Shown piece by piece: positions 8,539-15,056 of a DNA stretch of 49,465 nucleotides; the stretch's first letter is position 1, and each line of letters opens with the position of its first letter. The position numbers were made by a program, and so were the translations under genes. Origin of the DNA: Nitrospiria bacterium (GTDB lineage: Bacteria; Nitrospirota; Nitrospiria; JACQBZ01); assembly GCA_035498035.1 (NCBI GenBank), contig DATKAN010000049.1:1-49465 (forward strand). The letters run 5' to 3'. The notes beneath the pieces are model-generated. The model had not been told where the DNA came from and ran no database searches. It saw only the letters and a list, made by a program, of their open reading frames with translations.

Positions 8539-9000
8539 TCACCGTTTGTACGTCCCCATTACCTGGGCCTCGACAAGAATGTGGTTCTTCATGGCGTCGA
8601 GGATTTGCGGTTTGGTCGCCCGAGGCGGCAACCCGATCTTTTTGTCCAGGGCGTACAACTTGAAAAAATAGCGGTGGGGCTTTCCCGGAGGCGGACACGG
8701 ACCGCCGTAGCCGACACGCCGGAAATCGTTCAGTCCCTGCCGGGTCCCGTCCGGAAGGGTCTCCTGCTTAGGAAACCCTTCGGGCAAACCGCGCGCCTCG
8801 GCCGGAAGGTCGTACACCACCCAGTGGACCCAGGTCCCCATCGGGGCGTCCGGATCGTCGGCGATCAGGGCGAAGCTCTTCGTCCCCGCTGGCGGATCGG
8901 TCCATGCCAGGGCCACGGAGAGGTCCGACCCCTCGCAGGTATATTTCTTCGGAATGGGCTGACCCGGTTCAAACGCGGAGCTCTTGATCTCGAAAGCCAT
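8539..9000 (-). CDS. YbhB/YbcL-family PEBP (Raf-kinase-inhibitor-like) protein
   Basis: The start at 9000 (MAFEIKSSAFEPGQPIPKKY) has GGAGGAGGGGAG just upstream and gives 153 residues, the usual length for bacterial YbhB. An in-frame upstream ATG at 9072 would add a hydrophobic stretch that could be a signal peptide, but it overlaps the preceding gene. Ligand-pocket motifs are present: DDPDAPMGTWVHWVVYDLP and GYGGPCPPPGKPHRYFFKLY. Bacterial family members bind small anionic ligands, and their role is poorly known. Confidence 0.92.
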   Translation of the reverse strand: MAFEIKSSAFEPGQPIPKKYTCEGSDLSVALAWTDPPAGTKSFALIADDPDAPMGTWVHWVVYDLPAEARGLPEGFPKQETLPDGTRQGLNDFRRVGYGGPCPPPGKPHRYFFKLYALDKKIGLPPRATKPQILDAMKNHILVEAQVMGTYKR

Positions 9001-9068
9001 GGTCTCCCCTCCTCCGTTCATCCCCAAAATGGGGACGAGACACAGCCACCCGGCGGCGATTCCGGGCC

Positions 9069-9437
9069 TCAAGGCTTTGCGCCTTTGTAATAGATGCTGA
9101 ATACGAGGTCGTCCCCGTCCTCCTTGGCCGTGACCTGCGCTTCTCCGAACTGTTTTTTGGCCGGGATATCGCGCACGAACTGGTCCCGGTCGGCCTGGGT
9201 GAAATAGCCCTTCGGGGTCGCAATCTCCCAGGTTTTTTCCAATCCCTTGGGCCCGTACAGCTCGGCGTACACCTTGCTCCAGGTTTTTTCACGCGTCTCC
9301 GAAGATTCGGCGGCGGGTGGCCGGGCTTCCTCCGCCGGGTGACGGTACTTGGAGCGCTGGGGGTTGGTGTAAAGGGTCAGATAGGCCATCACCGCCAAGA
9401 GGCAGAACATCAGGATCCAAAAACCGGCCGCTTTCAT
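9069..9437 (-). CDS. Hypothetical single-span membrane or secreted protein
   Basis: 122 residues. Residues 5-24 (GFWILMFCLLAVMAYLTLYT) form a membrane anchor or uncleaved signal. The rest is a polar domain with the segments KTWSKVYAELYGPKGLEKTW, YFTQADRDQFVRDIPAKKQF and a final strand pair DDLVFSIYYKG. No known family was recognised. It lies eight bases after the next gene upstream and close before the PEBP gene, so the three may be one transcript. Confidence 0.65.
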   Translation of the reverse strand: MKAAGFWILMFCLLAVMAYLTLYTNPQRSKYRHPAEEARPPAAESSETREKTWSKVYAELYGPKGLEKTWEIATPKGYFTQADRDQFVRDIPAKKQFGEAQVTAKEDGDDLVFSIYYKGAKP

Positions 9438-9444
9438 CTAAGAC

Positions 9445-9867
9445 TCACCTTCCGCAGTGGACCTTTAAATAGTCCCGGGCGTGCTCGGCCTTGGTCGGCT
9501 CGATCGCATCCGGCGGGGCGATCTCTAAAAAACGTTGAAACTCACCGCAAGCCTCCGTCACGCGTCCGAGCTTCTCGTTGGCCCAGGCCGTCATGAAGAC
9601 CGGGGTGTAAATCAGCGACCGGTCCCGGATCTGGTAGTCCTTGGCCAGCGCGGCCGCCTTCCGGAACTCCACGATCGCCTCATCGAATTCGGCCTCGGAC
9701 ATCGCGATCATCCCCTGACGGTTGTGTTCGTAAGCCTCCTCTTCGGATTGGGCCATCACGCAGGGTCCGGGGCTCGTGATGGCCAGGAAGAGGACCAGGG
9801 CCGCAAGGGGTATTTTATTTTTTCCCAATGGACTCACAAAGGGCTTTTTGGGCAAACCGGGGACCAT
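9445..9867 (-). CDS. Exported TPR-like protein
   Basis: 140 residues from the ATG at 9867; no ribosome site is visible there and a hairpin abuts it, so the start is uncertain. A GTG about 11 codons in (VSPLGKNKIPL) is an alternative. A hydrophobic segment (PLAALVLFLAITSPGPCVMA) acts as signal peptide. The mature part has helix-turn-helix repeats like tetratricopeptides: EEAYEHNRQGMIAMSEAEF and the pair AWANEKLGRVTEACGEFQRF. It is probably periplasmic and binds protein partners; none are identifiable. Confidence 0.7.
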   Translation of the reverse strand: MVPGLPKKPFVSPLGKNKIPLAALVLFLAITSPGPCVMAQSEEEAYEHNRQGMIAMSEAEFDEAIVEFRKAAALAKDYQIRDRSLIYTPVFMTAWANEKLGRVTEACGEFQRFLEIAPPDAIEPTKAEHARDYLKVHCGR

Positions 9868-9869
9868 TG

Positions 9870-9890
9870 AGGCAACGTACCAAGTTGCCT
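9870..9890 (-). other. Hairpin abutting a start codon
   Basis: AGGCAAC and GTTGCCT form a 7-bp stem with a 7-nt loop ending two bases before the ATG at 9867. No Shine-Dalgarno site fits between. It may hide the start, or it argues for a downstream start. Confidence 0.45.
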
Positions 9891-9929
9891 GAAAAATGTC
9901 AAGAAAGTCTGCCGGGGCAAACTATTTTA

Positions 9930-9958
9930 TTCAATTAAACCGGTGCGTTTAGTATAAT
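9930..9958 (+). promoter_or_regulatory. Promoter for the J-domain gene
   Basis: Perfect -10 TATAAT at 9953-9958 with a weak -35 TTCAAT at 9930-9935 and a 17-base spacer. Transcription would begin near 9965. The ATG at 9962 therefore cannot be the start, and the true start at 10124 lies behind a leader of about 160 bases. Confidence 0.6.
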
Positions 9959-9992
9959 GTAATGGCCGATCGGGAAACCCGCGGGTCTCTAC

Positions 9993-10095
9993 GAATCAGC
10001 GGGCAACGCGAGCGAGAGGGGGAGGACTTCGGCGAGCTCAGTCGAGCCGCTCCATGCGGCTCTGCCAATGGAGGGGGCGACGCGAGCCCCTGCAA
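9993..10095 (+). repeat. Intergenic repeat R1 (copy A) in the leader of the J-domain gene
   Basis: It runs from AATCAGCGGGCAACGCGAG through GCGAGAGGGGGAGG to the core GAGGGGGCGACGCGAGCCCC. It matches copy B before nadE over both ends; the middle stem differs. It lies between the promoter and the start codon, in the same orientation to the gene as the other copies. Confidence 0.75.
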
Positions 10096-10123
10096 ACAGC
10101 GTCATCTACGCGGACGGTGTTCG

Positions 10124-10723
10124 ATGGGCCAAGACTACGACCATTTAAAAGCCATGGAGCTCCGTAAAAAGCTCCGGGACCGCTTGGGAGACCTGCAAAG
10201 CCGCGTCGAGAAAAGCTCGTCCGAGGCCTTTGAACAGGTGTTCCACGAGCGGATGGACACGTACTTTGCCCAACAGGAACGCCTTGAAGAGATGGAACTG
10301 CTGCTGGCCCAGCTCATCGGCGAAATCGATCAGGCGTGCGTCTTGGACGATCTTAAAAAACTTTCGGCACGACTCAACTTCCTGGAAGAACATTTCGAAG
10401 AGATCGACAGCCAGTTATACAACCGGCCGATGCGCCGCCGGAACCGTTTCAACCTGTTTGACTTCCTCCGTCAGTGGGAAACCAACAACTCGCCGGACGC
10501 CCGACCCGAGATCGGAAGCGAGGCCGAAGCCTATCGGGAGCTGGGCATGGAGCCGGGTTCGAGCATGAGGTCGATCACGGCCGCCTTCCGCCGTCTGGTG
10601 AAAGAGCTTCACCCCGACCGGCGGGGCGGGGACCGCAGCACCGAACCGAAATTAAGAAGACTGGTCGCGGCCTACGAGCTCATCAAAAAAAAGTCGGCCG
10701 ACCGTCAGCCCTTTTCCCGGTAG
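10124..10723 (+). CDS. Protein with N-terminal helical region and C-terminal J domain
   Basis: The start at 10124 (MGQDYDHLKAMELRKKL) gives 199 residues. A longer frame from 9962 is rejected because it begins inside the promoter and translates repeat DNA. Residues about 10-115 are rich in Leu/Glu/Lys heptads (RLEEMELLLAQLIGEIDQ) and are probably coiled coil. The last about 60 residues are a J domain: YRELGMEPGSS, then VKELHPDRRGGD with the HPD motif that stimulates DnaK-type Hsp70, then LVAAYELIKKK. This puts the J domain at the C-terminus, unlike DnaJ. It is probably a specialised Hsp70 co-chaperone in the cytosol. It is one of only three convincing plus-strand genes here. Confidence 0.85.
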   Translation: MGQDYDHLKAMELRKKLRDRLGDLQSRVEKSSSEAFEQVFHERMDTYFAQQERLEEMELLLAQLIGEIDQACVLDDLKKLSARLNFLEEHFEEIDSQLYNRPMRRRNRFNLFDFLRQWETNNSPDARPEIGSEAEAYRELGMEPGSSMRSITAAFRRLVKELHPDRRGGDRSTEPKLRRLVAAYELIKKKSADRQPFSR

Positions 10724-10747
10724 GGGCGAGGCATGCCTCGCCCCTAC
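10720..10747. terminator. Perfect 28-bp palindrome, likely bidirectional terminator or REP element
   Basis: GTAGGGGCGAGGCA is followed directly by its exact complement, making a 28-base perfect palindrome. It includes the stop codon of the J-domain gene (10721-10723) and lies 12 bases before the convergent gene ending at 10760. No T-run follows on either strand. Its place between convergent genes suits termination or transcript-end stabilisation; similar short palindromes occur widely as repeats. Confidence 0.6.
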
Positions 10748-10759
10748 CTACCGGATCAA

Positions 10760-11164
10760 TCATAGATGCTTCTTTAAAATTTCATTATCGGCGATCTTGG
10801 GATTATTCGGCGCCAATTCCTTGGCCGTCTTGAACTGTTCGGCCGCCTCCTGATGGTTTCCCATCTGATCCAGAACCAGGCCGAGATTAAAATGCGCCTC
10901 GGCCATGTTCGACGACAGGGCAATGGCGTCTCGGAAAGAACCGGCCGCTATATCCCAGTGTTCCTGCTTTAAATGCCCGACGCCTTCGTCATTCTTCGCG
11001 GCCGCTTCTTTATTCGGGAAATCCTTCGGGGCATCGAGGGCCATACCAACCACCGGACTTTGCTGCGTTCCGCCTCCCGGGGGAGAACCATAGCAGGATG
11101 CCATTCCGAATAATAAGACCACACCGAGCCAGACGTTTAAATACCTGCGACATTCTCTTTTCAT
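10760..11164 (-). CDS. TPR lipoprotein
   Basis: The start at 11164 (MKRECRRYLNVWLGVVLLF) follows AAGGGAGG and gives 134 residues. A lipoprotein signal ends GMASC, with Cys26 as the likely lipidated residue. The mature part has two to three TPR units: KNDEGVGHLKQEHWDIAAGS, MAEAHFNLGLVLDQMGNHQE and AAEQFKTAKELAPNNPKI. It is expected to be anchored in the outer or inner membrane, facing the periplasm. TPR lipoproteins often serve assembly of envelope machines; no specific partner is indicated here. Confidence 0.85.
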   Translation of the reverse strand: MKRECRRYLNVWLGVVLLFGMASCYGSPPGGGTQQSPVVGMALDAPKDFPNKEAAAKNDEGVGHLKQEHWDIAAGSFRDAIALSSNMAEAHFNLGLVLDQMGNHQEAAEQFKTAKELAPNNPKIADNEILKKHL

Positions 11165-11331
11165 GGGCCACCTCCCTTCTGTCATCCTTATACTCCTCAT
11201 TCGGCCTTTTATGCAAGCAACCCTCGAAAACGGCATTTATTCTCATCCGGCCTGACTTTCTGTTATAATAGGTTCGTCATGAGATACCAGCTTCGAGAAG
11301 CCGATTTCCCCCGCCGGAGGAGGATTCTTCC

Positions 11332-11601
11332 ATGAAGGGTCTTCAGTTTGAATGGATCGGGAACCGGCATTATAGCGCGATTTTTCATTTTGGAGAAAGT
11401 TTTGTGCCGGTGGAGGATGAAATTCTGAGGCACCTTTCGAAACAATCCGAGGCCGCATCCGAAACGTTTCTGGAGGAGGTCGTCGAACGAATCGGAAGAA
11501 ATCCCTATCTGAAAAAACGAATCCGCGCGGCGGCCGCCGAAGGCGATCCCCACACTCAGGTCGCGGCCATGAAGGCGTTTTTACTTAAACATAAATTTTA
11601 A
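11332..11601 (+). CDS. Small hypothetical cytosolic protein
   Basis: 89 residues, ATG at 11332 preceded by GGAGGAGG. A perfect -10 hexamer TATAAT lies at 11264-11269, with no good -35. The N-terminal half looks like a beta hairpin (GLQFEWIGNRHYSAIFHFG). The rest is helical and charged (EILRHLSKQSEAASETFLEE, RIRAAAAEGDPHTQ). No family was recognised. The clear ribosome site and promoter support a real gene. Confidence 0.7.
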   Translation: MKGLQFEWIGNRHYSAIFHFGESFVPVEDEILRHLSKQSEAASETFLEEVVERIGRNPYLKKRIRAAAAEGDPHTQVAAMKAFLLKHKF

Positions 11602-11623
11602 GATAATTATATATCTTATTTTT
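11600..11623 (+). terminator. AT-rich terminator-like hairpin
   Basis: AAGATA pairs with TATCTT around a 6-nt loop, followed by ATTTTT. It overlaps the stop of the 89-residue gene. The stem is weak (A-T rich), so termination is possible rather than certain. Confidence 0.35.
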
Positions 11624-11669
11624 AAATAATAACTTATTTATTATTAGGATCGAGGACAAGGAGGTGGCG

Positions 11670-11861
11670 ATGAGTAAAAATCCAAAACCGCACAAAGCCG
11701 CGGACGAAACGAAAAAGAAAACTCCGAATAAAAAACCGATCGCCATCCCTCTCCCCATCGTTGCCAATGATGAAACGACCATGGATGAGGAGATGAGCGA
11801 TCTGTTCAATGAGGACAAGGTAAAGCACGAACACGGACATTCAGAGCCGGAGAGAGATTAA
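11670..11861 (+). CDS. Small highly charged protein, probably disordered
   Basis: The start at 11670 (MSKNPKPHKAADETKKKTP) follows AAGGAGG at ideal spacing and gives 63 residues. The first third is Lys/Pro rich, the middle hydrophobic and Pro rich (KPIAIPLPIVANDE), and the end acidic with His (EHGHSEPERD). No fold or family was recognised. The strong ribosome site and AT-rich leader support expression. Confidence 0.55.
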   Translation: MSKNPKPHKAADETKKKTPNKKPIAIPLPIVANDETTMDEEMSDLFNEDKVKHEHGHSEPERD

Positions 11862-11866
11862 GGGCT

Positions 11867-12001
11867 TCAGTAGCCGGAACCCCGTTTCATGAGGCCGTAC
11901 AGGGCCACCAGAATAATCGCCACCGTCCCTACGGCCAGGATGATCCGTATAATAAAATTCACCTTCTCCATTCGGCTGGGCTTTTCGGACGGATCGTCCA
12001 T
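11867..12001 (-). CDS. Tiny single-span membrane protein
   Basis: The start at 12001 (MDDPSEKPSRMEKVNF) follows AAAGGAGG and gives 44 residues. One transmembrane helix is predicted by eye (IIRIILAVGTVAIILVALYG), with a short basic tail (LMKRGSGY). A longer frame to 12076 would read through a repeat R1 copy and into the DsbA-like gene. Function is unknown. It follows the DsbA-like gene on the same strand and may be co-transcribed. Confidence 0.6.
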   Translation of the reverse strand: MDDPSEKPSRMEKVNFIIRIILAVGTVAIILVALYGLMKRGSGY

Positions 12002-12016
12002 GAAGACCTCCTTTCC

Positions 12017-12050
12017 ATAAGGGGCTCGCGTCGCCCCCATCCCGCTCGTC
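12017..12050 (-). repeat. Intergenic repeat R1 (copy D), short form
   Basis: On the minus strand: GAGCGGGATGGGGGCGACGC followed by GAGCCCCTTAT. The core is identical to copies A and B, but the upstream stem region is missing. It ends a few bases before the ribosome site of the 44-residue gene. Confidence 0.7.
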
Positions 12051-12065
12051 CCGGTCGCGGACGAT

Positions 12066-13025
12066 CTATTTTGCATTCAGATATTGTTCGAGGCTTTCGA
12101 GGGACTGCACCCCGGCTACAAACTCCCCATTGAGCAGAAAAGTCGGCGTAGAGCTCACCCCGATCTTTCGGGCATCCGCCATATCCTTCTGGACTCGGGG
12201 AGCCTGCTCCGCATTATCATAACAGGTCAAGAACCGCTTTTTTTCGAGCCCTTGTTGCTGGGCCAACTGTCCGATTTGTTCCCGAAGTTGGGCGGCGTCC
12301 CGAATCGGCGGGTCCGAGAAGAAACGGTCATGGAAAGACCAGAAAGCCTCGGCTTTTTGAACGCGGGCGCACTCGGAGGCCACGGCCATCCGGTAGGAGA
12401 GCGGATGGATTTGGGTTATCGGCATGTGTTTATAATAGATCACGACGTCTTGAGGATATTTTTTAAGCAACTCCCCGATCGGTAATGTGGCCTGCTTACA
12501 ATACGGACATTGAAAATCGGAAAACTCGACGATCACCAACTTCCCTCCCGGATGGCCACGGGGAACCCGGTCCGCCATATCAAGATCCTTGATATCGTAA
12601 TGGACCGGTTTGGGCTCTCCAACCTGCTTTTCGGTCAGGTTCTCCCGCGTCGACAGGTCGAAGACCTGCCCGAGGAATATTTTATTGCCGGACAGGTAGA
12701 CCAGCCCGTTCTGACGCTTGCCGTTCATCTCCAGTACGAAGCGGACCTGTTGCAGCCCCGGAACGGGCGAGGGCTCGGCCTCGTGTATGACCGTCAGGGA
12801 GACGACCGGTTGCTTGGCCGTCAATGTCTTTAAAAATGTTTCGATGGCATCGTAGTCCACGGCCGGGGCGCCTTGGCCGGAGGCCTCGGCGATCCCGAAC
12901 CCGTTCAGACGGACCGGCGCGAGGGATCCGAACGGCGCAACGGCCAGACACAAGGCGGCGATCAGGAAACCGCCGAAGGAAAGGCCGATCGTCATTCTAC
13001 AGGAGATATTTCTTGATCGCGGCAT
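12066..13025 (-). CDS. Exported DsbA/DsbG-like thioredoxin-fold protein
   Basis: 319 residues with an N-terminal signal (IGLSFGGFLIAALCLAVAPF). A middle dimerisation-like or unassigned region follows, to about residue 160. The C-terminal thioredoxin_4-type domain starts VIVEFSDFQCPYCKQATLPI, with the redox-active CPYC motif, and later has cis-Pro in VSSTPTFLLNGEFVAG. It probably oxidises, isomerises or reduces disulfides in the periplasm. The start at 13025 has GAGGAATTGG upstream and overlaps the thioredoxin-like gene by 29 bases; an alternative start is ten codons in. Confidence 0.9.
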   Translation of the reverse strand: MPRSRNISCRMTIGLSFGGFLIAALCLAVAPFGSLAPVRLNGFGIAEASGQGAPAVDYDAIETFLKTLTAKQPVVSLTVIHEAEPSPVPGLQQVRFVLEMNGKRQNGLVYLSGNKIFLGQVFDLSTRENLTEKQVGEPKPVHYDIKDLDMADRVPRGHPGGKLVIVEFSDFQCPYCKQATLPIGELLKKYPQDVVIYYKHMPITQIHPLSYRMAVASECARVQKAEAFWSFHDRFFSDPPIRDAAQLREQIGQLAQQQGLEKKRFLTCYDNAEQAPRVQKDMADARKIGVSSTPTFLLNGEFVAGVQSLESLEQYLNAK

Positions 13026-13335
13026 CCAATTCCTCGGAGCTCAGCTTGTGATCTTCCTCATGGACAAGCCGGCCGGCCTTGTAGAAATGGGTCGTGGGAA
13101 AGGTTTCGAAGCGGTATTTCCGTTTGATTTCCCGACAGGCTCCCGGAACGTGAAGCAAGGCGACCCCCCATCGAATCCGTCCCTCGTAGCGCTGCATCGC
13201 CTGGGCCACGATCGGCAGGAACTCCTCGCATTTCTCGCAATTCGCGATCTTGAAAAGGATGAGCGCGGCCGGGGCCGCGAGATAATCCGGATAATTTTCG
13301 TCCGTCACGCGTTCGGGTTGGAGCTCAATGGCCAT
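12997..13335 (-). CDS. Thioredoxin-like protein
   Basis: 112 residues, cytosolic (no signal peptide). The thioredoxin fold is recognised from ALILFKIANCEKCEEFLP with a CEKC redox motif in place of the usual CGPC, and from cis-Pro in RFETFPTTHFYKAGRLV. Family members reduce disulfides or carry specific redox functions. It overlaps the DsbA-like gene and is probably translated with it. A terminator separates it from the peroxiredoxin gene upstream. Confidence 0.85.
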   Translation of the reverse strand: MAIELQPERVTDENYPDYLAAPAALILFKIANCEKCEEFLPIVAQAMQRYEGRIRWGVALLHVPGACREIKRKYRFETFPTTHFYKAGRLVHEEDHKLSSEELDAAIKKYLL

Positions 13336-13351
13336 ATCGGTCTATTCCCCG

Positions 13352-13388
13352 TAATAAAATTGGGGTAGAGAAGACTCTCTACCCCAAT
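13352..13388 (-). terminator. Intrinsic terminator after the peroxiredoxin gene
   Basis: ATTGGGGTAGAG pairs perfectly with CTCTACCCCAAT (12 bp, 6-nt loop). On the minus strand it is followed by TTTATTA. It ends the peroxiredoxin transcript. Confidence 0.85.
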
Positions 13389-13408
13389 CATTATATCAGA
13401 ATCCGATC

Positions 13409-13870
13409 TTAGCTCAAAGATTTCAGCGCGGTCAGGATCTCGTTGTCGTCACGCGCCGTCAGGATTTCCTGGACCTTGACGAACTTCACCGTTCCCTGTT
13501 TGTCCACGACCACCGTCGCGCGTTTCGTGATGAACTTGTCGTCCAGCCACATGCCGTATTTCTTGGCCACGTCCCCGCTCATGTCCGAGAGCAGGCGGTG
13601 CTTGAGCCCGAGCGCCTCCTGCCAGGCCTTGTGCGAGTAGACGCTGTCGCGGCTGATGCCCAGAACTTCGGTGCTCGCCGACTGGAATTTCGGAAAATCG
13701 TCGTTCAGGCACTTGTTCTCCGTCGTGCAGACCGGACTCCAATCGAGAGGATAAAAGGCCAGCACCACGTTCTTCTTACCCTTGTAGTCGCTCAATTTGA
13801 CGTCTTTCTGATCCTGGTCCTTCAACGTAAAATCGGGCGCCGTCGCCCCCACTTTAATCTCTGCGGCCAT
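13409..13870 (-). CDS. Peroxiredoxin (AhpC/TSA or Bcp-like)
   Basis: 153 residues with the start at 13870 after GAGGAGGAGG. The fold is marked by [20 protein letters not shown] and [13 protein letters not shown]. The latter holds the peroxidatic Cys in the pattern P-x3-S-x2-C; family members usually have Thr in the Ser position. It reduces hydrogen peroxide and organic peroxides in the cytosol, using thiol donors. The transcript has its own promoter region and a clear terminator, so it is probably monocistronic. A thioredoxin-like protein encoded just downstream could supply electrons, but that is inference. Confidence 0.93.
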   Translation of the reverse strand: MAAEIKVGATAPDFTLKDQDQKDVKLSDYKGKKNVVLAFYPLDWSPVCTTENKCLNDDFPKFQSASTEVLGISRDSVYSHKAWQEALGLKHRLLSDMSGDVAKKYGMWLDDKFITKRATVVVDKQGTVKFVKVQEILTARDDNEILTALKSLS

Positions 13871-13957
13871 CGCGCTACCTCCTCCTCATGGGCTAATGGT
13901 AATAACGGCCCCGTGTCCCAAAACTCCTCGAGGCCGCCGGTTTAATTTTGTTTCAGA

Positions 13958-13984
13958 ATAATACAGCCGAAGAGGCTTGGTCAA
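13958..13984 (-). promoter_or_regulatory. Possible promoter for the peroxiredoxin gene
   Basis: Minus strand: TTGACC at 13979-13984, with TATTAT at 13958-13963 (15-base spacer) or TTATTC (17-base spacer). It lies about 90 bases before the start. The rest of the gap up to 14137 shows no gene. Confidence 0.4.
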
Positions 13985-14137
13985 CAGAAAACGCGATTGG
14001 GCTCATGACTTCAATGATACGGGACATCTGCCATGAACTGGGCGGCTTCAGTCCCACTACGCGGGTCGGTCAAACTGGGGGAGGATCCACTTGGCCCCTT
14101 TGCACAACCAGCCCTTAATATGTCCATTAGCTCATTA

Positions 14138-14860
14138 TTAAGGAACACTGTCGTACACATAAGCGACACCTTTTATAAATTGTATAGTGGGAATTTGTAC
14201 TGTCCTACCTGCCACTTTAATCCCATTAACGGTAAGGGAAAACTCGGTCTCTGGAGGCGGAGGAGCTGCATCAAAGCTCAGCCAGATACACGCCATCTCT
14301 CCTTGGACAATTTGAATCGTATGGATCGGCCGAGCCATTTCTTGAAGCGGGAAATTGTTTTTCCGAACACAGCGCGTAATTCCTAATCTCGAAGCTCTTA
14401 TAGAACGAAGGTCTGAAGGCATAATCATGCGCTTCGGCGTGTAATCCTGTCCAGCTAAGTGAAGAGTTAATTGTGAGGGATCTACCAGAACCTCTCCGAT
14501 TGAACGACTTAAGGCTATTTCAATTAGAAATGGTGAGCTGGCTGACTGATCATTCTGGCCAAATCGTTCAGCTTCCGGGTATACCCGGTTGAATGGAACA
14601 GGGATAAAAAGAAACCAGGAGTTTATTTTGGACACTAGTCGGGCATTGAGTGGCTTAATTGAAAGCAGAAATTCTGGAAGGTCTATGAGATTAAGCTGCT
14701 GTTGTAAAGAACTATTTCTTGCAAAAGCAAGACCTGTCCCTTCAAGATTAGGGATGCTAGCATTGTACTTTTGAGAATACGTACATCCGCTCTCAAAGAA
14801 ACTTACCAGGGCCAGCAGTACAATTACGCCCTGCCGTATCAGCTCCTCACATCTATTCAT
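14138..14860 (-). CDS. Lone lipoprotein of unknown function in AT-richer DNA
   Basis: The ATG at 14860 (MNRCEELIRQGVIVLLALV) gives 240 residues. The signal ends FFESGC, a plausible lipobox, so the mature protein would start at Cys26. Segments include LVSKINSWFLFIPVPFNRVY, VDPSQLTLHLAGQDYTPKRM and TEFSLTVNGIKVAGR, suggesting a beta-rich envelope protein. No family was recognised. Base composition is lower in GC than the neighbours (25 of 60 in 14641-14700 by hand count), suggesting horizontal gain. An 8-bp inverted repeat (CCTTAATA/TATTAAGG, 14113-14143) overlaps the stop. The 196 bases upstream hold no gene. Confidence 0.65.
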   Translation of the reverse strand: MNRCEELIRQGVIVLLALVSFFESGCTYSQKYNASIPNLEGTGLAFARNSSLQQQLNLIDLPEFLLSIKPLNARLVSKINSWFLFIPVPFNRVYPEAERFGQNDQSASSPFLIEIALSRSIGEVLVDPSQLTLHLAGQDYTPKRMIMPSDLRSIRASRLGITRCVRKNNFPLQEMARPIHTIQIVQGEMACIWLSFDAAPPPPETEFSLTVNGIKVAGRTVQIPTIQFIKGVAYVYDSVP

Positions 14861-15056
14861 CCCGAAGAATGTGCAGTCATCGATATCTGCCCTGGTCAAC
14901 AGCTAATGGTGCAGAAGGGAATTCATGAACCGATGCCCCAATAGTCACCAATGCTGCTGGGAAATAGTTTGGAGCATTTCCCTGTGATGGGGTCAAGTCT
15001 GCTCTTGGCTCATCTTTGGTGATGATTACTGATCTATTCAAATCGTCGAGCCAACG

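Noticed and set aside
9962-10123. N-terminal extension of the J-domain protein
   Set aside because: It would start four bases after the -10 hexamer and translates repeat R1; the start at 10124 fits better.
14970-15010. Transposon end or REP transposase remnant
   Set aside because: Only a short resemblance (GGGGTCAAGTCTGCTCTTG) is present; no terminal repeats or transposase fragment were found.
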